In this document: in pieces, positions 30,361-37,729 of the stretch
Position numbering within the stretch: the stretch's first letter is position 1
How the letters are laid out: the number at the start of each line of letters is the position of its first letter
DNA from: CBDCTM01 sp965222005
GTDB taxonomy: Bacteria > Bacteroidota > Bacteroidia > Chitinophagales > Saprospiraceae
Reading direction: 5' to 3'
Assembly (NCBI GenBank): GCA_965222005.1
Contig: OZ244935.1
Span: 4,898,001 to 4,962,000, forward strand
DNA: 64,000 bases
The notes under the pieces: generated by a model
What the model saw: only the letters and a program-made list of their open reading frames with translations
The model's database searches: none
What the model was told of the DNA's origin: nothing
Position numbers and translations under genes: made by a program

Positions 30361-33003
30361 ATGCCCACGATCCAGCTCATCTATTCTGCTGAAAATTCCA
30401 ATGTGGCCTCTCAAATTGACGCGCAACTGAGCCAGGCCAGTTTCCGATTTGTTCACCTCCAATGCCGGGATGCTGATTTGTCTCCTGCCTTGTATGACAA
30501 GCTCAGGCAAAGCGAGGAGAAAGTCTTGCTGCTGATAAGTGACAATTTTCTTAAATCCAGCCAATGTATGTACACAGCCCTGCCAATGCTTACCGAACTC
30601 AAGCAGTCGGACAGGCTTATCCCGGTCATCATTGATGGTATGGCCATCGATGAGCAAACGGGCAACATTGTGAAAACTCCTACTAAATTTGAGCGTGTAG
30701 GGGATGTAATCCAGTACATGAATTACTGGCAGGAGCAGTACCTCGATATGCGCAAAAAAAAGCGCAGCCTGCATCCCGATCAGGAGGAGCGTTTTAACGA
30801 ACAGCTCAAAGTGGTGCGCACTATCTCTACCCAGGTGGGCGAGTTTTTAAGGCAACTGCGCGGTATCGAATACATCTCCTTTGAAGAGCTATCGGCCAAT
30901 CATTTTGAAGCATTTTTTACACTCAGCGGCTATGGTTCCATGCATGCTGACTTCGCACGCAATGCCCCTTCGACACCGCCGACTGAAGAACGACATAAGC
31001 CGGAATCAGGCATTACTCCTCCTGTGACCGAAAGCAAGCCAAACGCAGAAGCCATCTCGGATTCCAATGTGGAATTGGAGGAGACGGAGACAGCCCCCGA
31101 AGCGAATGTAGTTGAGAACCTTGAAGGTTTGGAAAGCAGGCCGCTACAGGCAAATCCCAAGGACATCATTGATGAGATATTGAACGATGAGCAATCCGGT
31201 GCCGATAGTGGACAGGAAGGCAAAAAGCGGGACTATTCCTATCAGGCGCTCGATGATTTATTCGAAGAAGAAGGCGATGGCACTGATGGGTTGATAGAGG
31301 ATATAGAGGTGATCCCGAAAACAGAATTCGATGAAATGGAAATTGAGGAGTTGGATATCGAAATCGAGTTAAGCGAACCGCTCCTCACCAAATCACAGCG
31401 CCTCGAACAAATTAAGCAACAGATTGATGCCGGGCAATTGGATGCTGCGCGCCCCGAATTTGAAAAGCTGGTAGCTGATTTTGCTGATGACCCCTTATTG
31501 CGCTACCAGTTTGCCGACTATTTGTACCACAAAAAGCAAGATATTCCGGCTGCAAAGCTCCAATACGAAGCCATCATCGGGCAAGACAGAAAACACCTGG
31601 CAGCCTACCATTGCCTGGCCGAAATAGCCGAATTGCAAAATGATTTCCTGCTCGCCAAAAGTTATTATGAAAAAATTTACTCGCTCGATAAAAACACCAA
31701 AGATATCGCCTTCAAACTCGGCTTCATCAATCAACATTACCTCAGCGACAAGGCCGATATTGCAGAAGATTATTATAAAAAAGCCATCCGGCAAAATCCC
31801 GATCATGCCGAAAGCCACTACCAGATGGCTATTATCCTCAACGAACATCAAAACAAGCCGGATAAAGCCATCAAACATTTCCGTAAAACGCTAAAACTGC
31901 AACCCAACCACCCTTTTGCCAACTACGACCTCGCCATTTTGTACCATCGCCTCGGTGAAATGAAGACAGCTGCCGATTTTTATAAAAAAGCATACACCAT
32001 CAATCCCGAATTAAAAACCCCTGAAAATGATCGCGCCTTTACCATTCTGGTAAATCCACCAAAAAGGAAGGGCCAAAAACAAAAAGGGAAAACAAATACC
32101 AATGGAAAAACAAAGGCTTCGGAGGGTGTGGCAGCTGTAGATGTACTCGTAAAGGAAGATGAACCTGCCGCCAAGCCAGCTACCGAAACGGAAAAAACTC
32201 CTAAACCGAAATCCACGCCTCCGGCCAGCCAGAAAACAGTGATGATCACCGGAGCCACCTCCGGCATCGGCCTGGCCACCGCCGAACTGTTTGCCCAAAA
32301 CGGCTACCGCATCATCCTCACTGGCCGCAGAAAGTCCCGCCTCCAGTCAATTGTAAAAAGGTTAAAAAAAGAAACAGAAAGTACGCAATTTAAGAGCCTT
32401 TGCTTTGATGTACGCGATTCCAAGGCCATTCAATCCGCCATAAAAAAACTACCGAAGGCATGGCGCGAAGTGGATATATTGATCAACAATGCCGGCTTGG
32501 CCAAAGGCTACGGGCCCATTCATGAAGGCAAGCAGGAAGATTGGGAAGCCATGATAGATACCAATATCAAAGGATTGCTGTATATGAGCCGCCTCGTCAG
32601 TCCGCAGATGGTGGAACGGGGCAAAGGGCACATCATCAATATCTGCTCAACGGCCGGTCGGGAGGTGTATCCCAACGGCAATGTGTATTGCGCTACCAAA
32701 TTCGCCGTAGAAGGCCTCACCCGCTCTATGCGCCTCGATCTGTACAAGCACGGCATCCGCGTCAGCCAGGTGAGCCCCGGGCATGTGGAAGAAACGGAAT
32801 TTGCCGAAGTTCGCTTCGATGGCGATAAAGAACGAGCCAAAATTTATGAGGATTTTCAGCCGCTCAAAGCCAAAGATGTGGCCGAGGCTATCTACTTCAT
32901 AGCTACACGCCCTGCTTACGTCAATGTCCAGGATATTCTGATGACGAGTAGCCAGCAGGCAGGCAATAACCACATCGACCGCAGCGGGCGGAAGGATGGG
33001 TAG
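30361..33003 (+). CDS. TIR-TPR-SDR fusion protein
   Basis: The 880-residue protein joins three modules. Residues about 1-190 resemble a TIR domain: a strand-1 box IQLIYSAEN, a loop CRDADLSPALYDKL, LLLISDNFLKSSQCM and LIPVIIDG. The usual catalytic Glu after W-C is not present (CMYTALP), so NADase activity is doubtful. Residues about 190-335 are an acidic low-complexity linker. About 340-560 are TPR repeats (AKSYYEKIYSLDKN, AEDYYKKAIRQNPDHAESH, AIKHFRKTLKLQPNHPFAN, AADFYKKAYTINPE), followed by a Lys/Pro linker. Residues 625-880 are a complete short-chain dehydrogenase: ITGATSGIG, INNAG, ICSTAG and YCATK, all catalytic residues present. It is the last gene of the tight cluster; the role is unknown. 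Confidence 0.8.
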   Translation: MPTIQLIYSAENSNVASQIDAQLSQASFRFVHLQCRDADLSPALYDKLRQSEEKVLLLISDNFLKSSQCMYTALPMLTELKQSDRLIPVIIDGMAIDEQTGNIVKTPTKFERVGDVIQYMNYWQEQYLDMRKKKRSLHPDQEERFNEQLKVVRTISTQVGEFLRQLRGIEYISFEELSANHFEAFFTLSGYGSMHADFARNAPSTPPTEERHKPESGITPPVTESKPNAEAISDSNVELEETETAPEANVVENLEGLESRPLQANPKDIIDEILNDEQSGADSGQEGKKRDYSYQALDDLFEEEGDGTDGLIEDIEVIPKTEFDEMEIEELDIEIELSEPLLTKSQRLEQIKQQIDAGQLDAARPEFEKLVADFADDPLLRYQFADYLYHKKQDIPAAKLQYEAIIGQDRKHLAAYHCLAEIAELQNDFLLAKSYYEKIYSLDKNTKDIAFKLGFINQHYLSDKADIAEDYYKKAIRQNPDHAESHYQMAIILNEHQNKPDKAIKHFRKTLKLQPNHPFANYDLAILYHRLGEMKTAADFYKKAYTINPELKTPENDRAFTILVNPPKRKGQKQKGKTNTNGKTKASEGVAAVDVLVKEDEPAAKPATETEKTPKPKSTPPASQKTVMITGATSGIGLATAELFAQNGYRIILTGRRKSRLQSIVKRLKKETESTQFKSLCFDVRDSKAIQSAIKKLPKAWREVDILINNAGLAKGYGPIHEGKQEDWEAMIDTNIKGLLYMSRLVSPQMVERGKGHIINICSTAGREVYPNGNVYCATKFAVEGLTRSMRLDLYKHGIRVSQVSPGHVEETEFAEVRFDGDKERAKIYEDFQPLKAKDVAEAIYFIATRPAYVNVQDILMTSSQQAGNNHIDRSGRKDG

Positions 33004-33226
33004 GCCGGAGGTTCTCTCAGTCTAAACCTCTTTTCATTCAACTTTTTGCGCTCCGGTCAAACCAGCGCATGTGTTGCCATTATTGTATTCCTTTTTGCCA
33101 TAAATGTTGCCAGCTTCTTCCCTTGCGACAATACCACCAACCTTTGCAACATGACGAATAACAGATTTTAAGACATCGCTTCACCTTTATAGCGACAATC
33201 ATTTTTTAGTCACAAAATCAAACGTC

Positions 33227-34528
33227 ATGAAAAGAACAATCTACATCATTTTTTTAGGAGGGTTATTGGGAACCAGTCTTTCCTTTGGGCAAAATATCAA
33301 TCCCGTAGCTTTCGACCTTGCCAGCCCTATTGATGTAAACCTCGACAGCGAGGGCACGGCCTGGGTTACTCAATCGGGTAGTGGAATGAACGATGGCCTC
33401 GTCCAGAAAGTCTTTCCGGATGGTTCAAAAGAAACCATAATAGAGGGTCTGCCTTCTTTTTTCGATACCATGAGCAATGAACTACAAGGAGCCTTAAGCA
33501 CACTGATATTGGATGATGGCCGCATCTTTGTTTGCCAGGGCGGTGGCCCCGATCCTTTGTCGGCCAGTATTCTCGAATTTCATTGGGATGATTATGTAGC
33601 TAAGAACGCACCGCTGGTACCGGCTGACCGCCAATCGGCTATCCTCGTGGGTGAGTGGGCTTTGGCCAATGGGTTTATGGAAAGCAATCCGTACTCTTTT
33701 GTATTGAATGCCGATGGTCACTTCATTATTTCCGACGCTGCCGCTAATACCATTTTCAAATACATCCCCGGCACCGGAACATTTGAAGTAGTGACGACCT
33801 TTCCTCCATTTGACAATCCGACTCCGGTAGGCCCGCCGGTGGTGGAAGTGGTGCCTACCAAAATACTGGCTCACCCCTCCGGTGGCTGGCTGGTATCTGC
33901 GCTCACGGGCTTTCCCTTTCTGGATGAAGCAGCCAGCATTTTTCACGTCCAACCCGATGGCAGCATGACTACTTACGCTTCCGGGTTGACGCTGCTCACC
34001 GATATGGCTTTTGATCCCAACGATGGGGATTTGGTGGCCCTGCAGTTCGGCAGGGTGGATGGCACCTTCAACTTCCAGTTTGGTTCTGCCCAACTCATCA
34101 AGATACAGGATACGGGCACCCTGGATACCCTGGCAAGTGATTTTGGGCCCAGCCCCGGCATGGCCATTGCCGATGACGGAAGCGTTTATATGACTCACTT
34201 ATTCCTGGGGCAATTGTTGCTGTTGGATCCGATTTCATCCGGGGTAAATGAATATGAAAACGGCAAAGCACAATCACTGTCCGTTTATCCCAACCCAGGT
34301 AGCGGGCAGCTTCATTCAACCACTAATTTTCAAGAGCCTGGAATGACAGCTTATTACCTCACTGATTGTTTGGGCCGCATAATAGAAGGTGGCACGTTAG
34401 GTCATATGCCGAAAGGAGAAAACCGCTTGTACTTTGATTTTGCAAAAGCAGGAGTTGTGGCAGGATGGTATCATCTAACTATTTACACAGACCAGGAAAT
34501 AGCAGTAGCTAAAATAGTTATCCGTTAG
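33227..34528 (+). CDS. ScyD/ScyE-family secreted protein with T9SS tail
   Basis: The 433-residue protein has a signal peptide (IYIIFLGGLLGTSLSFGQ). The body is a beta-propeller of the ScyD/ScyE type: a DLASPIDVNLDSEGTAWVTQ opening, ADGHFIISDAAANTIFKYIPG, GGWLVSALTGFPF, GLTLLTDMAFDPNDGDL and GMAIADDGSVYMTHLF. A type A sorting domain starts at LSVYPNPGSGQLHS. It is presumably secreted or surface-bound. The family is named from scytonemin-cluster proteins but here gives no specific function. The 223-bp gap before it shows no clear promoter. Confidence 0.82.
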   Translation: MKRTIYIIFLGGLLGTSLSFGQNINPVAFDLASPIDVNLDSEGTAWVTQSGSGMNDGLVQKVFPDGSKETIIEGLPSFFDTMSNELQGALSTLILDDGRIFVCQGGGPDPLSASILEFHWDDYVAKNAPLVPADRQSAILVGEWALANGFMESNPYSFVLNADGHFIISDAAANTIFKYIPGTGTFEVVTTFPPFDNPTPVGPPVVEVVPTKILAHPSGGWLVSALTGFPFLDEAASIFHVQPDGSMTTYASGLTLLTDMAFDPNDGDLVALQFGRVDGTFNFQFGSAQLIKIQDTGTLDTLASDFGPSPGMAIADDGSVYMTHLFLGQLLLLDPISSGVNEYENGKAQSLSVYPNPGSGQLHSTTNFQEPGMTAYYLTDCLGRIIEGGTLGHMPKGENRLYFDFAKAGVVAGWYHLTIYTDQEIAVAKIVIR

Positions 34529-34555
34529 GAGTGGTTGTTTTAGTAATGGCCAATT

Positions 34556-34684
34556 AATAAGTTATTGATTTGGGATTGAGATTTTGTCGTCAGGCGAGGC
34601 ATTTTTTGAGCGAATAGCGAGCTATTTAAGCAAAAAATAACGAAGTATGGCGGCAAAAGATCAGAGACAAATCGTGAAGTTATT
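34556..34684. repeat. 129-bp fold-back (long imperfect palindrome)
   Basis: The centre is AATAGC-GA-GCTATT (34613-34626). ATTTTTTG (34601) and CAAAAAAT (34631) pair around it, then TTTTGTCGTCA with TGGCGGCAAAA. At the outside, AATAAGTTATTGATTTG (34556) pairs with CAAATCGTGAAGTTATT (34668-34684), 13 of 17. It begins 28 bp after the stop of the ScyD-like gene. It could be a foldback MITE, a REP or a structured RNA. Confidence 0.65.
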
Positions 34685-34689
34685 ATTTG

Positions 34690-34940
34690 ATCATTACTTA
34701 GAACGTCGTACATTTAAGGTGTACTTGAAAATATAAACAAAAAAGTGAAAGAAAAATAAGAAATTCAGTTTCGTAGTATGCCAAAGGCGATTAGAGCATG
34801 GCACATGATGCCGCCAAACATGTTGCCGGTATACTACACCTGCAAAAAGATCGGACAGTTCAATGAACCAGTCGAAAGACAAGAGTTCGCGTCACGATGT
34901 AGATCTATTATGCAGTATTTTAAAACTCAATTTTATCATT
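34690..34940 (+). other. IS110 left-end non-coding region (candidate bridge RNA)
   Basis: The 250 bp ahead of the IS110 transposase ATG carry no gene. They contain short stem-loops such as GTACATTTAAGGTGTAC near 34707 and GGCACATGATGCC near 34800. In IS110/IS621-type elements the non-coding region next to the transposase encodes the guide (bridge/seek) RNA. That this stretch does so here is inference; the true left boundary of the element was not found. Confidence 0.35.
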
Positions 34941-35891
34941 ATGCTTTCTTTTACTCAGTATTATGGCGTTGATGTTAGTAAAGATATTTTAGATATACTT
35001 GAGCTTACATCACAAGGACAAACCCAAGATAAAAAGCAGCTTGACAATAAATACGATCCAGTTGAATGCTGGGTCAAAACCTTGTCAAAGGAGTCCGCTT
35101 TTTGCGTTTTGGAAGCCACCGGAACTTACAGTTCAAAATTGATATATTTGCTTGACAAATATCAACTTAAGTTTGCTGTGGTCAGCCCATACAAGAGCAA
35201 AGCATTTATGGAAGCCTTGGGGGTATCCAATAAAACGGACGAACAAGCTGCCTACTGCTTGGCAATGATGGGCAAAAGTCTTGACCTTAAGCCATACAAA
35301 ATGCCATCTATGGATCGACAAAAGCGGAAACAATTACAAACTGCTCATAATGCGATGCTTAAGCAGAGGAGGATGTTGAAAAATCAACTTCATGCACTTG
35401 ATCAACTTCCTTTTGTAGAGCAAGTTGCTCGCAAAGCTTATGAGCAAACCCTTCAAACAGTTGAAGGGCAAATCCAACAAATTGAACAACACTTAGCTTC
35501 ACTTGAAGAAGATGAAGAATATCAGGCTATTAAGACCCTGGCCTGTTCAGTTGTTGGTATTGGGGATGCCACCGCTCAAGCAATGATGCTTGCTGCCAAC
35601 TGTTTTGAACATTTTCATACAGTTGAGGAATTGGCAAAATATTTTGGACTAACACCTAACACGCATTACTCTGGTTCATCTGTTCGTAAAAAAGGTAAAA
35701 TCTCCAAAATTGGTGCTCCTTATGTTCGTAGCCTTTTATACATCTGTACCAGAAGCGCCATTAGGTATAACAAGGCTTGCAGAGAACTTTATCAGCGACT
35801 AAGACAAAAAGGTAAACCTCATAAAGTGGCTGCTGTCGCTGTTATGCATAAATTAGAACGTGTTTGGGAATTTTATTCTGTAAATGATTGA
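34941..35891 (+). CDS. IS110-family transposase, 3' end replaced by IS5
   Basis: The protein starts at ATG 34941 (the upstream extension to 34863 is unlike the family) and has about 316 residues. The N-terminal RuvC-like DEDD domain shows YYGVDVSKDILDI, FCVLEATGTYS and an acidic SNKTDEQAAY. The C-terminal Tnp_2 domain has SVVGIGDATAQAMM, YFGLTPNTHYSGSSVRKKG and GAPYVRSLLY with the nucleophilic Ser. From 35856 the codons (RVWEFYSVND) belong to the terminal repeat of an inserted IS5-family element, so the native tail is lost. Before insertion the frame ran on past the TTA target into the cytochrome gene, so the original 3' end is unclear; activity is doubtful. Confidence 0.85.
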   Translation: MLSFTQYYGVDVSKDILDILELTSQGQTQDKKQLDNKYDPVECWVKTLSKESAFCVLEATGTYSSKLIYLLDKYQLKFAVVSPYKSKAFMEALGVSNKTDEQAAYCLAMMGKSLDLKPYKMPSMDRQKRKQLQTAHNAMLKQRRMLKNQLHALDQLPFVEQVARKAYEQTLQTVEGQIQQIEQHLASLEEDEEYQAIKTLACSVVGIGDATAQAMMLAANCFEHFHTVEELAKYFGLTPNTHYSGSSVRKKGKISKIGAPYVRSLLYICTRSAIRYNKACRELYQRLRQKGKPHKVAAVAVMHKLERVWEFYSVND

Positions 35892-36720
35892 AATTTTGCC
35901 AAGATCATTGATGTATTTGCCAAATAAAGGAATGATACAGAACTTTCTATGGTATGCTCGTGGTCAATCAGTATTCTTCGGTAAAAATTAAACCAGGCAA
36001 TCGTTCTTTCAACTACCCATCGTTTAGCCTGAACAACAAACCCCTTTTTCCCTTCAGGTCTTATTGGAACTTCAAATTCGATATTCAATTCCTCACAGGC
36101 CTGTGCAAAAGTTCCTTTATAAGCGTTGTCACCAATTATTTTTATCAGGCGGCCCATTTGATGTTGATCCATCTTCAAAAGATGAACACCAGCCGGACTG
36201 TCATGCTCATTAGCTGGATGTACCCAAGCTTGCCAAATACGACCCAAGGTGTCTGTGAGAATTTGACGTTTGCGGCCATTAATCTTTTTATTGCCGTCAA
36301 TGCCCCGAAACTCATAAATCATGGGAGCCAACTTAACACTCTGAGAATCAACGATCCCCAAGCTTGGGCTTGACTGCCGATCAAGTTTGTCCCGTTCATA
36401 TTTATTGAGTGCCAGATTGATTGATTTGATAATTCCTTTTTTTGTCCAGTTATAAAAGTAATAGTAAACTGCAGACCAGGGGGGAAAAGAACTATCAAGA
36501 TTTCGCCATTGGGCTCCAGTTCTTGTTATCCAAAGTATGGCATTGAAAATATCACGCAAATCAAGTGTGCGTTTTCGTTTGATAGGAAGAAATTCTTTTA
36601 TAACTTCCCACTGGCCGTCGGTCAGTCGTTCAAATTGGGCGAGCATCTTTGTAAGTTTTGGTTTACCTACAAGATACTACCGACGGCTATTTATTTCAAA
36701 ATAAATTCCCAAACAACCTC
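35856..36720 (-). mobile_element. Complete IS5-family element (865 bp)
   Basis: The left end is GAACGTGTTTGGGAATTT (35856-35873). The right end, read inward, is GAGGTTGTTTGGGAATTT (36720-36703), 15 of 18 identical. TTA duplicates flank it (35853-35855 and 36721-36723), the TNA-type target of the IS1031/ISL2-like groups. It carries one transposase gene on the minus strand. It is inserted in the 3' end of the IS110 transposase gene and ends 46 bp before the cytochrome c start. Confidence 0.88.
35873..36646 (-). CDS. IS5-family DDE transposase
   Basis: The 257-residue protein opens with the DUF4096-like N-terminal block (LTDGQWEVIKEFLPI, WITRTGAQWRNL, SAVYYYFYNWTKKG). The DDE catalytic domain follows: GIVDSQSVK with the first Asp, IGDNAYKG with the second, and the Glu in KRWVVERTIAWFNFYRR. 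All three catalytic residues are present and the frame is intact, so it may be active. The stop codon lies inside the left terminal repeat. Confidence 0.92.
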   Translation of the reverse strand: MLAQFERLTDGQWEVIKEFLPIKRKRTLDLRDIFNAILWITRTGAQWRNLDSSFPPWSAVYYYFYNWTKKGIIKSINLALNKYERDKLDRQSSPSLGIVDSQSVKLAPMIYEFRGIDGNKKINGRKRQILTDTLGRIWQAWVHPANEHDSPAGVHLLKMDQHQMGRLIKIIGDNAYKGTFAQACEELNIEFEVPIRPEGKKGFVVQAKRWVVERTIAWFNFYRRILIDHEHTIESSVSFLYLANTSMILAKFQSFTE

Positions 36721-36766
36721 TTAGCTTTAAAAAACCATTTATCTGGCCTCACAAAAAACAAATATT

Positions 36767-37708
36767 ATGAAAAGGCTATTAAAAATAACAGGCATTCTGC
36801 TCGGCACCATTCTCTTGCTCTTGCTCCTGGGTGCGGCATACATCCACTTCAAAGGCATTCCTCGATACGAAAACAAAGCTCCTGACCTGGCCGTCCGTGT
36901 CGATAGTGCCGGTATTGCAGAAGGGGCACGCATGGCAACTATGATGTGCGCACAATGCCACCGGTCAAAAGACCGAAAACTCGGTGGTGCTCATATGGCC
37001 GACACAGAAGTTTTTGGAGATATCTATGCTCCCAATATTACCCAGCATCCGCAATACGGTATTGCGCACTATACGGATGGGGAGTTAGCCTATTTGCTTC
37101 GCACCGGCATCCGAAAAGATGGCCAATACACCCCACCCTGGATGACCAAATTTCCACATCTTTCGGACGACGACCTGTACAATATCATCGCTTTCCTTCG
37201 CTCGAATCACCCCATGGTGCAACCCTCTGAAGAAAATCAGCCAGCATGCGAACCTTCCTTTTTTGCAAAATTTCTGTGCAATGTGGCCTTTAAACCGCTG
37301 CCCTATCCCGACCAGCCCATCCCGCCGCCGCCAGGCGACAAGGTTGCATTGGGTAAATACATTGCTACGGCTAAATTTGAATGTTTCTCCTGTCACAGTG
37401 CCAGTTTTGAAAAAATAAACCTGATAGAACCGGAACGCTCGGCAGGATTTATGGGAGGTGGCAATCCACTGAAAGATAAGGAGGGGCATCCCAATCCTTC
37501 ATCCAACCTGACGATGGACAAAGAAACGGGCTTGGGCAATTGGACGGAAGCAGAATTTATCCGGGCCGTAAAAACGGGTATCCGGCCGAGTGGTCCGGCC
37601 ACTGCCTATCCGATGGCTCCGTACACCCAGATGACGGACGAAGAAGCCTCCGCCATTTGGGCTTACCTGCAAACGGTGCCGGTGATTCATAATCCGAATG
37701 ATGAGTGA
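36767..37708 (+). CDS. Membrane-anchored diheme cytochrome c
   Basis: The 313-residue protein has an N-terminal signal/anchor (ITGILLGTILLLLLLGAAYI). It carries two c-type heme sites: CAQCH (Cys61-His65) and CFSCH (Cys206-His210). Axial Met candidates are GAHM (about 75) and the TAYPMAPYTQM stretch near the C-terminus. The two-domain layout is like cytochrome c subunits of alcohol/aldehyde dehydrogenases or high-potential electron carriers. The ATG is only 46 bp from the right end of the inserted IS5 element, so its promoter may be altered by the insertion. It is convergent with the hybrid sensor gene. Confidence 0.85.
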   Translation: MKRLLKITGILLGTILLLLLLGAAYIHFKGIPRYENKAPDLAVRVDSAGIAEGARMATMMCAQCHRSKDRKLGGAHMADTEVFGDIYAPNITQHPQYGIAHYTDGELAYLLRTGIRKDGQYTPPWMTKFPHLSDDDLYNIIAFLRSNHPMVQPSEENQPACEPSFFAKFLCNVAFKPLPYPDQPIPPPPGDKVALGKYIATAKFECFSCHSASFEKINLIEPERSAGFMGGGNPLKDKEGHPNPSSNLTMDKETGLGNWTEAEFIRAVKTGIRPSGPATAYPMAPYTQMTDEEASAIWAYLQTVPVIHNPNDE

Positions 37709-37729
37709 GTGGATAGGGTACAACCCCTA

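Noticed and set aside
30361..30930. TIR domain as evidence of an antiphage defence system
   Set aside because: The expected catalytic Glu is absent, there is no partner such as Argonaute, SAVED or ThsA-type effector, and the gene sits in an envelope cluster.
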